A stretch of 64,000 bases of DNA, taken from NCBI GenBank assembly GCA_010093605.1, contig MU004195.1:1631736-1695735 (forward strand), written 5' to 3'. Numbering within the stretch: the stretch's first letter is position 1; each line of letters starts with the position of its first letter. Below are positions 21,516 to 33,730 of this stretch, one piece after another. This DNA comes from Lophium mytilinum (lineage: Eukaryota > Ascomycota > Dothideomycetes > Mytilinidiales > Mytilinidiaceae). Under the pieces are notes generated by a model that saw only the letters and a program-made list of their open reading frames with translations, ran no database searches and was not told the origin of the DNA. The position numbers and the translations under genes were made by a program.

Positions 21516-21885
21516 TGCGGCAGATCTAATAGATAGGCATAGACCGAAGGGGGGGATGCAAGTTGGGTGCAGAGGGGGACGCTGCTAAGTCCTTGTATTT
21601 GAGCAGTGAACCTTGGGGAGGCTGCAAGATAGGGAGCAGACTTATAGGCTGCGCGCGTGCTCCAAGGCACTGGTGAATGCAATGTCATGTGTGATCCTTG
21701 GCATCTCGGGGAATTCGCGGCCGACGACGTTCCGTATCATTTCATCGACTGCTGGCGTCGTTAAACTAGCCAGATATACTGTGACGTAGGTGCTGGGCCG
21801 GTGGAGAGAAGTTGTGATGTAGAACATGATGATTACTTAGGGTTATAGATACGATTATTCTGGAAAGCTGGTATAAAAGGATCAT

Positions 21886-21985
21886 GCCACTATGGCTCAG
21901 ATGGCCCAAAGTTACCCAGGTGGTGGAAACTTAAAGACGCTGAGTCCAGGTTCGAGTCGCGCAGACTTCTCCTTTTTGCCTTTTT
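21886..21985 (+). other. tRNA-like / Pol III promoter-like sequence
   Basis: TGGCTCAGATGG (21893-21904) resembles an A box and GGTTCGAGTCG (21949-21959) a B box. The spacing is that of a class II tRNA, and T-runs follow from 21972. The acceptor and T stems do not pair, so a working tRNA is unlikely. It could be a tRNA pseudogene or the head of a SINE. Confidence 0.35.
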
Positions 21986-23397
21986 CCTTTTTTTGGTCAC
22001 GTGACCTTATAATTCACTTACTACCTTTAAACCAGCTCTAGGACGCGCAAGCTTTCTTAAAGATGAAACCTTTCTCTTTAGAAAAAGATGACCTACGTAT
22101 TGTGGGCCTACAGGTGCAACTTCCGAAGACACAGATACAGGTAGGTATTCGAGCAGGTTCAGAGATCTACACCTAGAACGAGCCAGCTGGATTAAAACTG
22201 TTCAAACAACGTCTTTTTTTTTTTAGAAACGAGCACGACAACAAAACTTCTTGCTATCAGTCTTGAAGGCGACGTGGAAGAAGCGGTTCATATTTCTTGA
22301 AAGTTGGAGAGAACCTTCAAAGAAGCATGAGCACTGCATATCTTCAGCAACGCACACGCTTACGCAGCGCCTTTGCGCGTCCAGGTCACCCCATCATACA
22401 GCAACGCCTACAAGGACTCACGAGAGACAAGCAATGTTGCTACTTTGATGGGAGCATAGGTTGCCGCTCTATCGAGAGATCGCAATGGTACCGCGGGCAG
22501 GACAGTACTTGCGGCTAGCATTACTCTAGACCAGGCCCCGAGATCGCATCAGGATGGGTTGATGGCGATGGATGAAGTAGGAGAAGAAGAGACGCAGACG
22601 AAGATGAGATGAAAGGAGGCAAAGAGGTACGCAGACCTAAGACGTCAAGCTTGGACCAAGTGGGGTGTTCCGTCGGCTAACGTCACGTTTCGCTATTTCT
22701 TGAGTACCACTATTCTCTTTGGAGCACGTTTATTTATGGCGAAAGGCCTCCTGCTGATTGGCATGTTTCGAAGAGAATTACGAAGGTCACGTCAGCACAG
22801 TGTAAAATACAATCTGAAAAGACAGTGGATATGCTTCGAGTTGGTGATGTGGCGCTTTCGCCGATCACTACGCTTCTAACTTCAATATCAAACACCAAAT
22901 ACTCCTGAATCTCGCTTTCTCGATAGGAAATACTTTGAGATAGCCCGGAGGACTACCTAAGGAGCAGCGCGCTAACAAATCCACCTCGCTTCAATCGCGC
23001 AGCAATATTGGAGACCCCGTCATATCCAATCGCAATTATCGCCGAAATCCCAGTCAGCATCTTGTCTTATTTGATACATTGCAAAGGGGACTATAGCTAC
23101 ATATTAGTACCACTAGCGCTCTGGGACGGGCGATGCCGCTTTCAGGCTTGAGCGTCTTGACTCAGATTTGGATGTCAAAGTCAGGAGAAGCTGAATCGAG
23201 GCTTTAGATGATAGAATAATGGATACATAATAAATTAAGCCCAAGGACCTCCAACCTAGATAACTACATAGTAACTTGTACAAATACAGTCTCATTTTGA
23301 GCCAAATGGAATAGCAGGAGCTGGAACGGGGAACAATTCGAGCATTACGGTCCGCAATCCCGTGTTTTTGGAACCAGAACGCCGGCCTGAAGAAGGG
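21986..23397. other. intergenic, no gene recognised
   Basis: 1.4 kb with only short frames and no repeat family seen elsewhere in the window. The right end abuts the open frame beyond the BTB gene's stop. Confidence 0.35.
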
Positions 23398-23649
23398 TTA
23401 AGGGAAGAAATGTAGGTTCCACTGGATCGATGGCTTGCGTCTCCTCGGCCTGTGCTTAAGCCGAGGCTTTGGTGGGCGACGAGGCAGTGAAGGTTGCTCG
23501 TTCGTGGTGGTCTGAGTCGGGCTGTGGAGCTGTGTATGCGATATGTCTTCAAATTGAACCTTCGGTGAAAGTTTCTCTGGCTCGTCGACTTGCCGGACTT
23601 TCTCTTCGGCCTCCTCTTCCTCCACGACCTTCTCTCCGCCCCGCACACT

Positions 23650-24622
23650 TCAATGCACCCCATTGACCAACCCGTTCGGCAACTGCCCCATCAACTCCTC
23701 CTTCTTCACATCCTCGCCCTTCGATTCCTGCTTAACATCCTCTCCCTGCGCCTGCTCCTGCCCCGCCTCCTCATCCACCTCCGTGTTCTCATCCTCCTCC
23801 TCTTCCACCTCCTCATCTTCTTCCTCGTCATCGTCCTTCACCTCTGGCCACTCCTCCGCCCTCGCATCCGGCACCCTTTCGGGACTCAGCCCCCAGCTCT
23901 GCACCGCCCTCACCAAATCCACGGCCAACATCCCATTCTTCCGCAGCGCCTTATCCCAATGCTGCGGGATCCCATCCCCCCTCAACACCAACCCCCGCGC
24001 CACACTGCTCACCAACACCGCCCGCATCTTACTCCCCTCCTCCGTGTTCGCGTACACGTACTGCACCCGCCTTAGCCCGGGGTACGTGTCGCTCTCCTTG
24101 TACCAGTGCTTGATCTGCGCCATGACCTGCGTCTGCAGGGCGCGGGCGCGGAATTTCGAGCCGAGGAGGTAGAGGTCGTAGAGGACATCGAGGTCGGCTT
24201 CTTTGGCGGGGGTGGGGGTGTGGGCGGAGTAGAGCCAGTGGACGAAGGATTGGAAGGGCTCGGGGTCTTCGTCGGGGAGGGTGTAGGATTTGTCGGTTGA
24301 AGAGGAGGAGAAGGTTTTGGCGAAGAATTGGGAGCGCGCCGTGAGCAGGGCTTCGTGGAGGGCGTATTCGGTGTTGTTGGGGCCGACTTTGATGGTTACG
24401 AGGGAGGGGGTGAGGAGCCTGAAGGATGTTAGTTGGGGGTTAGGGTTTGGGAGAGGGATGGAGTGGCGTGATGCAGGGTGCGGATTAGGATGAGATGATG
24501 GGGGTATGGAGAAGGTGGTTGCGATTGATGGAGTAGATGGTAGAACCGTCCTAGCTCTAACACAACTGAGATAGAAGAGAAATCACGTACTCATTGAGCG
24601 GAGTATCCTTGCCTTCGCCCAT
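23650..24622 (-). CDS. BTB/POZ domain protein with acidic tail
   Basis: Probable CUL3 adaptor or BTB-type scaffold. Exons 24622-24591 and 24418-23650 (172-bp intron) give 266 residues. The N-terminal half is a BTB fold: LLTPSLVTIKVGPNNTEYAL, LLTARSQFFAKTF, YTLPDEDPEPFQSFVHWLYS, LYDLYLLGSKFRARALQ. The C-terminal half has MAQIKHWYKESDTYPGLRRV and RAVLVSSVARGLVLRGDG, then a strongly acidic tail. The start at 24622 lies in a short first exon joined in phase (GA|G). After the TGA the same frame stays open for 83 further codons, starting with another Glu-rich run (see findings). Confidence 0.88.
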
Positions 24623-25640
24623 TGTCAAAAGTAGTCGCAAGCGTCGCGTCAAAAAGAAAAGGTATGTGAAAGAGGCAATGTCGAAATATCAAGCGAAAAG
24701 ACTGAAGGTTCGGAGATAGATAGCGCTTTGGAGATGACTTTGCGCAAAGAGGAGTAATCGAATCAGAAGAAGACGAGAACGGGCTGCCTCTCCTCTTATT
24801 ACGCTCCCTGCCTCCCCCCAGCCTCTCCCATCCCAAAAGCTGGCCAGCATGACGAAATGGCTGTGCAACCCATGCTGCCACACGTTCCCGCGCTGACGAC
24901 GTCACGATGCATCCATCCCGTCCCCAGCCCCCTGCGGCCATCTCAATGCAGCACCAGGCTTCCCTGCACTCGCGACCGAGAGTGGCTGGAGCATAGGGGA
25001 GCATGTGTAAGAGGAGCCGTTGGTGTGTCGGTAGCGTGGCGCAGAAAGGTTGGAAACTTGGACACGAAACGGGCCGTGGCGTGCGAGTTGGCAACACGCA
25101 GGTTGAGCCGGTGTTTCAGACGAGCAGGTTGAGCCGGTGGTTCTCTCCCGCCCGTTCCTCACCATCTCCTTGGCTCCTGGACGAATTATTGCCACGCAGT
25201 ACTGCGATCAAGGAACATATATAGTACATTATCGAGATCGTGAACAGATGGGGTGGCGATAGTTAGGGATGTGCCAACTCTATCTCAACGTCTGTTGTTG
25301 TTATAGTGGCTTTTCCGCTGTAAATGAGGTGCCGTCTCCTCTTTGGTATATTTAGAACCATTCCCAGCCCAAACGTCATGAGTCCGTTCTCCTAACCCGT
25401 GATCGTGTCATTTCAGGGCGGGGCAGAAATGAGAGGATCGTGGCGTTTAGCCGAGGGTTGATAGTAGGTAGCTCGTCGTATAGGTTAGCAGAACCTCGAC
25501 CTCACAAATCATAGCGAGCAGTGCAGAGCAGGAGGCGAAATAATAGAGCACTTCAATTCCTCTGTCTCCACTCTCCAACTACACCATTCCAATCACCAAA
25601 CCCCTCTCACATCCACGATAATATACACGATCTCCGAAGA
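24623..25640. other. divergent intergenic region
   Basis: About 1 kb between the BTB gene (-) and the small gene (+). Several short frames, none convincing; promoters of both genes are expected here. Confidence 0.35.
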
Positions 25641-26002
25641 ATGGCAGGTAGAAGGTTCATCCAAATCGATCCCATCATCCCATCCATCCATACATCTTCA
25701 CCCATCCCTGGCCATCCCGTCACCACCATCGCTCATTTCGCAGACCAAAAGAAAATCGAGAGTTACGATGATCCGACCCACATTTCCGATTCGGGCTTAC
25801 ACAGTCCTATTACGTACGCCGATTTAAGACAATAGAGCGGAACAATAGTAGAAGTAGGCAAAGAAAACCCAACCCAATCAACGGACTGACGTGTAGGATC
25901 AAAAGTCGCAAAGAAGAAGCATTCCAAGACTTAAGCGAGGTAAGAAGCAGAAATGTGGTAGTGTAGATAGCGTAGATGATCTTTCAGTTACGAAAAACGT
26001 GA
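25641..26002 (+). CDS. small protein, two introns (tentative)
   Basis: Suggested from splice signals: exons 25641-25813, 25897-25939 and 25988-26002, introns 83 and 48 bp, 76 residues. The product starts MAGRRFIQIDPIIPSIHTSS, includes HFADQKKIESYDDPTHISD and ends EAFQDLSELRKT. The first intron has donor GTACGC, CTGAC before the acceptor, and GTGTAG. No signal peptide or known domain. An alternative last acceptor at about 26011 would change the final residues. Unrecognised. Confidence 0.4.
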
Positions 26003-26143
26003 GAGATTGATAGAAGAAAAACGTGACGGGGGAATAACCATAACTCCAAAAACGCGCGTGGATACCAATGAGATCAAGGTAAATCCCGCTCCCAACAAAA
26101 CAAAGGAACGTATCAAGGGTCAATCCGCACTCTTCCCCTCCGA

Positions 26144-27608
26144 TCATGAATGGAAAAGATCCCATGCTCTCGCGCATAGGCTAATGAACTCCTCCTTCTT
26201 TCTCCGGTTCTCCTCTGGCGTGTCTCGCGGTTCGCCAAAGGGACCCCTCTTTGCCTCTTGACGTCCGAGCGGTGGAGTTCCCATGTCTCGCTCGTACTCG
26301 TCACGTCCTCTTCTCCTCCCGCTGCCACTGCGGTGCAGATCCATGCCGGACATGCCAAGACCGTGATGCATGCTGTGCTGCATCATTGGGTGAGCCGACT
26401 TTGGCGGCATCGGTGATGGTGGTGTGGGAGGTTGATGGCCGCCATAATGGACGATTCGGGGCAGGAGATCTTCCCGGCCCCCCGACATTGACTGGACTGC
26501 TTCTTCGGCTGACTTGTACTCGCGGGGTCGACCTGAGGTGGGAGCTTGGCTGTTCTGATGCGGGAAGCCAGGTGATGGCAGTGGCGGCTGGATATTCGAG
26601 TGCGAGGAGTGGCCAGGGCTGTTATTGTAGACGTTGCGGGGCTCGCCGAGAGGTTCGCCGGGGAAGACGGAGGCGATGGGTGGTAGGCGGTTGTTTGTCT
26701 GGGTGGCGGGCACGTGGTGGATATGTGATGTGTGGGAGAGATTAGAGGGCTGGTTGGCGACCTGCCTTGAAGGCGGGTGTAGGCCGTTGCGCAGACCGGT
26801 GAAGGATTGGTTGAGCGGCGCGGACTGGATGACACGTTCGTTGGCAAACTGGTTGTGGGACGGCGGGGCGATGGAGAGGCCGGGGGGAGGGCCCTTTCGC
26901 CGCGAGGTGGTGGGTGTCTTCATGCCATTGCGGAACGGGTTGGCGTCTTGTCGAAGGCCTTCGCCGTCGTTGCCACCCTTCTTTTGTCGTTGCTCAATTA
27001 TCTGTCGTTGGCGGTCCCGCATCTCAATGCTCCGCTGAAGCTGCTCCCGCATGGTGGGATCCTGGGTATGGAACCCGGGCGAGAGACAAGCCAGGCCGAC
27101 TTCGTGCATGCCTAGGCCGGCGCTGTCTTTGGAGGTGAGGGGTGCGGATGGGCGTGCGGTGAGGGCGCCGGAGGTGTTGAGGGTAGTGTTACCGGAGAAA
27201 TTCAACCTTGGCGGTCGGTGGCGCGATGAGGGCAGCTCGGGCGAGGATGGAGCCTCTTTTTTTATAGTAATCTTCGGTGCATGCGGGCCTCTCGATCTGC
27301 GACTCGATCTGTGAGCGGCCATGTTGGCAGGAGCGGAGTGGTGAGTGTGGGAGTGGCGGGGAGGGTAAGAGGAAGAACGAGAGTGAATGGTAATAGACAT
27401 ACGAATTAGGCGAGCGTTTCCCGTCTCCTCGCGGGTGCGATGAGCCGTCGCTGGAGGTGGGAGAAACATTGTCGGTGTGCGGTCTCGACTTGCTGGGCGT
27501 CGAGGTGGTCAAGGGCGCAATGGGAGCATATGTGCGCTGGCTGGCCATCTGGTCCATCTGCGGCGGCGCGAGCGGCGCAGTGAGCGGGGGCGCGGCGACG
27601 GTGGTCAT
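26144..27608 (-). CDS. Ser/Pro-rich protein, likely nuclear regulator
   Basis: Exons 27608-27403 and 27308-26144 (94-bp intron, joined in phase TC|A) give 456 residues. The first exon encodes MTTVAAPPLTAPLAPPQMDQ and a Ser/Pro segment; the second opens with SSRRSRGPHAPKITIKKE. Most of the protein looks disordered (Pro, Ser, His, Asn). A short charged helix, TMREQLQRSIEMRDRQRQII, lies about one third along. A compact C-terminus follows, NRRKKEEFISLCARAWDLFH. Basic clusters suggest nuclear location. I do not recognise the family. About 3 kb without genes lies upstream, which in fungi often goes with regulated transcription-factor-type genes; that is inference. Confidence 0.7.
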
Positions 27609-30600
27609 GTTTGAGGCGCGTTGGAGGTGCGGCCGGTGTTGGAGGAGGGTTGCAAAGAGATGAAGGGAGTCTTGTTTGTGTTGGTATGGGAGGCGCAACA
27701 CTTTGCGTGTCTGAGGAGGGCGGCGAAGATATTCTTAGAGCGATCTCAAACGCGAAGGAGCGGCGGAGCCAACAGAGCAAACTGGTGGCCGAAAGCGAAG
27801 GAGCGGAGAGCGCGGCGAGATCCGCTGGACGTGCGGCGACGAGAGAGTGCGGCGTCTGCGGTTGTGCAGTGCTGCTCTTCGGCGGTGGTGAGGAGGGTCG
27901 GATGCTGAGGAGAACAGAGTCGCTCACGTCGGGGTGCAGAGTATTTGGTGGTCGCCGGGGGCAGGTGGGAGGTTAGGGAGCCCTGGCGGTGCCGTCTCGA
28001 TCGGAGTCAGCAGCACTCGTCTGTCTTCGAACGAGGGGCTGCTTGGCCGGGCTGTTAGAGAGACGGACGGGGGCGCAACAAGGGCCAATCGCTGCCGTGA
28101 AGGGGCACGGCCGGTGGTTTCAGCTTGTCGCAGCGGCGAGATCGCTATTTCGGAGGAGCTGGGTGCTGCTGAGGGCTAGAAAAGAAGGAGAGAGGAGAAC
28201 AGAGAGAGGCGGAATAGGAGCACACTATCGTCGTCGACTCGGGCTGACATCTGCTCGCCCTCTTCGGCATCTGCTCTGGGACATGTTCGCAAGCGCTGGC
28301 TGGGCTGTGGTTGAGTGTCGCCCAGCCAGTCGCACCGCGGGCTGTTCCAATAAATCTTTGGCCTGCATCGGGCCAATCGACGCCAGGGCCTGCGTTTCAC
28401 CCACCGGTCTAGCAGCGCCCCAGGCCCTTCACGCACAAGGCGTTTGATGACCACCCGGACCCCGAAAAGATTGCTGTGAGGGCCCAAAAAGCGGAGACAC
28501 CACGAGCACCGAAGACGCATAAACAACCACCCCCGAGTTTCACCCCCATAGCGACATCACAGTGTCACTGATCGCACCCTCTACCGTCCAGGGGTCCGTG
28601 TATGCGCAGGGCTGAGCTGAGCTGGGCCGCAAGGGATCAGAGAGAGAGGGATCAGGAAGAGGATGACTCCAGCGCATCCTCATCCTAACATTCGAGCATC
28701 CCGACCCATCCTTCACTGCCATCCTCTGACTGGCTATTCGCCTCCATCTCTAGCCGCGCCAGCTGCAAACGCACTCCCCTTTCTCCGTCACCAACACGCG
28801 GCCCCGCTGGTTGGCTGTCGGGCCGCTGCATGTTTCTCGGCGCTTATCGAACAAATACTTCCTTTACCGCGCGTCTTGTCCCCAAACTCAACACCAAGAC
28901 CATGGTCCGGCCTCATGTATATCGCGTCTCTTATACCCCATCGTTAGCAGTCTCCGCGTGAGATAGATTGCCACCAAGTCCCCACGTGCCGCACCCACCC
29001 ATCAAACCCTTCACTACCCTTCTTCATATAGCGTTTCCCCGCGAGCCACGCCCCAAACCGCTCCTCCTCCTTGAGACGTGCCATAATTCCCGTCCTCCTC
29101 ACCAGCACGCCTTCATCGCCTCGCCGCCGCAGCCGCGTTTCCACGAGATTGCCCGCTCGCGAAAGGATTGGGCCCCGCGGCGCGTTCTCCGCCCGTTGAA
29201 ACACATCGGCGACCAGGGTCTTGTCGCAGCCTTCCCGTGCTCAACGTGCGTGATGCGATCTCCCACCACTGTGTTTTATGCAGCATGGCGCAATTCTTCG
29301 AAACTAGGTATGTCGCATTGATGCCTTTGTTGACTGTTGATTATCACGACCGCCGTTGCGTGATCGACAACCGCACGGTTCTGCCTTCACATGAACGTGT
29401 GAGAGAGCTAGGTAGGTTAATAGCACAACCTCACCTCCCGGAAAAAAGTCTCTCCCGCCTCTCGCACGCCCCGCCGGTCTTTCTATCCCCCCGGTCTGGA
29501 GGTATTGGATGGCCACAGCCTCCACTGCGCCGTGTCGCCGCATGCCACCTCATCCCCCTCCTCTCGCCACGCTGCGCCGGGTTGTTTCGTTTCGATTTGT
29601 TTCAATTTGCTATTCTGCGCGTTGTTATACTTCCCTGCCCCGCATCGCTCCTATGGAGTCTGGGTCGTGTTTCCAATACCGCGGTAAGTGGCTCGCATGG
29701 CTAAATAGAATAGCCCCTACCATCGCGTTGTAAATAGCCGATGGGATGCAACCGAGCCCGGGGGGAGGGGTGGTGGTTGATATGCGCGGTGTGGGTCGAG
29801 ACCGTTTGAGTGTATATGGTTTTATTTTCAATCCGGTGGGGTAGAAAGTGAGTGAGAGTGTTTGGTGGGTTCAAGACCTTGTTATCGCTACCAAGTGCAC
29901 GAAGATTGCGAAATCGTGCGTGTAGTATAGCCCTACTCTAATCCTCCCACCCTTCCACATCGCTCGACTCGCCTATCCAGTAACTTAAAATGTTCGCTAT
30001 TACTATCTGCAAACCCCGCCAAACGCGCCGCCCTCTACTACCTACAAGCGATTCGTGCGTAATCACTGTATAAGCGCAAACTACTTCGCGTTTTGGCGTG
30101 CAAAATTCCCCTTACGCGTCTACTGTCTATGTACGAAAGGTACAGCCTAGCACACCTAGCATTGGTGGCTATAAGGGAAGCTCGGCGTCGTGTTCACAGC
30201 GCTATCGATTGGCCCCCGGTACGACGCGCCCACTGGGCGGACTCCGAACGCCACTCCCGCTTGGAGTTGTACAAAAGACGCTGGGCGGTGGGGCGGTGAG
30301 GAAATGGGGAAGTGGGTTGGATTGGGGTTTGGGAATGTCGGAATGGTGGGGGGTTGGAAAAGTTGTGATGCCGTTGGACTACTCATGTGGTAATGGTGGT
30401 AGAGGGGGCTTTTGAGCAGGAGGAAGAAAAGGAAGAAGGTTCCTCGATAAGGGAGTCAAAGCCAGGTTCGAGTCTCTGGGTGAAGTCGTGTTGGTTGGTG
30501 AGTCGAATTGTGCTGCAAAGGCAAACATTGATTGAAGGTGAGTTGATGTATTGATAGAGCATAGTATTGAAAAGCTACAGACTTTTATCGAGAACTAGAA

Positions 30601-30686
30601 GGGGATAGGACGTCTTTCGAGCTATTGACAATTCGGAGAGGAAACTCATTGGCACGAAACAGATCGTAACAAGCTTCTCCAGGTCT
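27609..30686. other. 3-kb interval without assignable gene
   Basis: Long upstream region of the Ser/Pro-rich gene. The half next to that gene is GC-rich, which creates many overlapping frames on both strands (longest 178 codons at 29168-29704). None has a domain, and none could be linked by good splice sites. One minus-strand frame at 28944-29204 is the least implausible. Confidence 0.4.
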
Positions 30687-32705
30687 TCATAGAATTGTGA
30701 GTTCAGAGAGGGGCCAATTAATACTAGAGTATGGTTCCCTATCGGTAAAAGTACCTATGCGGCGGAAGGTCATGTCGTTAAGAGAGAGTGGCAGCAGAAG
30801 TAGGCCTACGGTATCGGTGCCTCTTTGAAAGAGCTGCCCAAGGACTAGAAAATGAACAGATTCCGAGGTTCTATCCGTCTCGTCAATAGTATCGAGGCAA
30901 AACCATGATCTCTCCTTCTGTGTATCACTAAAGAAATATCTGGGTCTCGTCCTGAATTTTGCAAAATCTTCATCAAGCTGACTCATAAGAACCGATCTAG
31001 AAGGTTTATATGAAGCTTTCCGTAATCCACCTCGAAGAGTAAGTCGTCCGCTGGAAGCTGCTCCGCAACGTAGAGAAGCGTTCTTTAGAACAACATTGCA
31101 GGCAAGAACCTCGCACCACGAAGGGTGGAGACGCTCGACTTCTACGAAGTCGTCTATTGCTGCCCATGACCAAGTAGGCGCTCTATATTCAAACCGCCGA
31201 AACGTTTTCGGGGGAGCAGCATGCTAAAAGAGTTGCGTCGCAAGTTCTACCTTCCAGAGACCACATGCATAGTCGCCAAGCCAGCTGGAGAAAAGTTCGG
31301 CAATGCTACCAATAGCAATCACTCTGTCGTCCGAGTGCGACAATTTTCGTCCACTGAATTCCTTAACGGCCATGATCCAGTCATCTAGACCTTCTTGGGT
31401 GCGGCCAGAAGTAAGCGGTACGTTCTCTTCTGGGGGGGAGAGATATCGGCTCGGCAAAGAGAGGTAACGGGGGTGCTGCGTGCTTCCCCAAGTAAGTGCA
31501 ACCGTTTGATAGTCATATACGAGCTCGCGACTTCCATTAACAAGACGCCGAGGCGATAGATACCATTCTTGAAGAGTCCATCCACGCTGGTTTACGGGCT
31601 CGGCCTGAGGGAAATATCGTGCTTCCAGGACTAGAAATAGAGTTCCCATTTCGTGATTTGGGCATGGAAAAGGAAACGGCACCGAGAAAGACTCCGGTGC
31701 CAACCGGTCTCCCAGGAAGCCATCCTTGGCGGCACTCGCGCTTGCGGCGACAATGGTGACATGCGCCTGCTGGTATATTCTTCCCATGTTGGCCGACTCG
31801 TGGGCTTTGTCGCCCTCCGAATCTTGGATAATGCACAGCGCATCGGTCCACAAGTACTGAAGTCCTAATTGCCGCGCCCAGAAGATTGCGTCTTGGATGC
31901 TGCGAGACAAATCGTCCACGTTGATGCTGTTCAGTCGAGACTCGAGATTAGCCAAAAGCGTAGGAACACCAGTAGGATCTCGGCCCCAACAGTAGGAAAG
32001 AACAGCGTAGCGCCCTGTTCTCCCTCCGGCAAGAAGGAGCCTTGGTTGTCCGGGATGGTCTTCTGGTGACACCTCAATGACTCTTGTAGGCAACTCCATA
32101 TCTCTCTCCTCGAGGCAATGCTCGTGAAATGCGCAATCCCGGATCCAGGCTCTTGCTTCATTGAAACCCTCTTCGGTGTTAACCTCGTGCTTATACGGGT
32201 GGGCTTTAACGAAATCGAAAGCAACGTCGTCTGGATGAGCCCAAGTCTGTATGCCATAACAACTTTCACCAGACGCATTCAATTCTAAGTAGATGTTATC
32301 ATCTCCCTTGTATCCATATGTCGTGAACCTAATTCGGACATTATATGACAGTGACAGGCTTGATAGCTCAAGGCTAGGTTCGGACTCTCTTAGGTACCGA
32401 GAAATACAGAGATGAATCACCCGGCACCAATTGCAGACAGCCTCCGATTCCTGGAGATGGCCATATGGTATATCATATTCATATCTTAAATATTCTCCGT
32501 CGCTATCTTTATCACCGCGACATACTTTAGCAAAGTGGTTGGAAGTGAAGATGTTGTCCCAACACCTTTGACAGACGAGATCTCTCTGCGGCTTCGAGTT
32601 GAGTTGTTGACGTCTAGTAACACGCTGCTCATCGTCTAACGACGAGCTTCTGAAGCGGGAGGGAAGGGTAGATTTTGACGCCTGTTCCCCGACAGGTGTT
32701 GCCAT
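30687..32705 (-). pseudogene. HET-domain (heterokaryon incompatibility) gene with in-frame stop
   Basis: Host allorecognition-type gene. From the ATG at 32705 the frame encodes a zinc-knuckle-like region (CQRCW), then the HET domain: RYAVLSYCWG, LGLQYLWTDALCIIQD, ANMGRIYQQAHVTIVAASAS, and RGWTLQEWYLSPRR. An amber codon at 31226-31224 stops it after 493 residues. The same frame continues without another stop to 30687 with family-like sequence just downstream: RFEYRAPTWSWAAIDDF is the conserved segment that usually follows in HET proteins. The whole frame would be about 670 residues. No splice pair around the stop is convincing. It is either a null allele or a shorter product. Confidence 0.75.
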
Positions 32706-33167
32706 GATGAATGGCAATGATGATGAGAACTGATGTGGTGTACCCACTGAAAGTAGCACCTTGCGAAGGGATCAAATGAGAGTATAGAAATGATGGATGG
32801 ATCCGCAGGCGCTTTCGTAAATTCTGGGAAAGCTGCCGTAGTTTAGAGATATCTACCAGCGTCGGCCGAAGGCCAGAACTCTAAGCCACCACCTGCATCA
32901 CCCTGCAGGTGCTCCGCCTCACTCACAACTCACCGGAATCTGAAACACGGGCGTATCACATATTGACCCGCAAGTTTAGTAGAGATCTGAATGCAAGAGT
33001 CTTAAGTAGTTTTACACGTCTCATTGACATTACGAGAAACAAAACAATCCATATCATTTTCAGCATCTAGCCTTGTCGACCCCTACTAATCCGCCAAACC
33101 CACCTGGAATAGACGCCCCATGCCCACCAAATGCCCCAAACACCACTCTTTCCCCATCCCCAGGAAC
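32706..33167. other. intergenic
   Basis: Between the HET gene start and the 3' end of the GFA-fold gene, both on the minus strand. No gene or repeat seen. Confidence 0.4.
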
Positions 33168-33730
33168 CTAATTCCCCATTCCCTTCAACTGCTTCGCCCC
33201 ATCGACTGCACACAACCACCCCGACCTCCCCTCCGTAAAGAACTCCAATTGCGGCTTCAACTTTGTCTCCATTAGCGTGAAATCATCCACCGTGCCAATC
33301 CTCAAGATACTCTGCTCCGGCCACGACTCGCCAACCCTGTACAAAAGCGTCCCACAGGTCTTGCAGAAGTAATTCGTCATCAGCTTCTGCGAAGCAGGCG
33401 TCTTCTTTTGCGCGAAGGCGGTAAGGTTCTCCTGGCCGCGCAGATGCTTGAGGTGCGAGTCTTTGACGATGAAATTTGAGCAGAACATAGAGCTACTGAT
33501 CTTGTGACAGTCGCTGCAGTTACAAACGAAGGTAGTTACGAGGCCGTCGCCTTCAGTGGGCTGAGGGGGTGTTAGAGAGGAGATACGCCAGAAGTAGGGA
33601 GAAATGGGCTTACGAATGCAAGTTGGACGGCGCCACAGAAGCAGGTTGCTGTTGCTTCTGTCTCGGTGGACCAGCCGTCTTGGGTCTGGTTGGCGAGGGG
33701 GAAGTTCTGCTTGGTGAGATCGTAACCCAT
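33168..33730 (-). CDS. GFA/CENP-V-fold zinc protein
   Basis: Member of the glutathione-dependent formaldehyde-activating enzyme-like (GFA, Mss4-like fold) family. Exons 33730-33614 and 33560-33168 (53-bp intron, phase 0) give 169 residues. Zinc ligands appear in family order: TCFCGAVQLAF split from the rest by the intron, CNCSDCHK, and FCKTCGTLLYR. The segment FCSNFIVKDSHLKHLRG and the end GRSGWLCAVDGAKQLKGMGN also fit. The start MGYDLTKQNFPLANQTQDGW is the only reasonable ATG. Enzymatic substrate is unknown for most fungal members. Confidence 0.92.

Noticed and set aside
21890-21975. Functional tRNA gene
   Set aside because: A and B boxes are present but acceptor and T-arm pairing fail in every alignment I tried.
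28944-29204. 86-codon minus-strand frame as a gene
   Set aside because: Lies in a GC-rich stretch full of overlapping frames, has no domain and no supporting splice or start context.
29168-29704. 178-codon frame as a coding gene
   Set aside because: Composition follows local base bias and no motif is visible.
30440-30500. Second tRNA-like B box (CCAGGTTCGAGTC)
   Set aside because: No A box at a suitable distance and no terminator.
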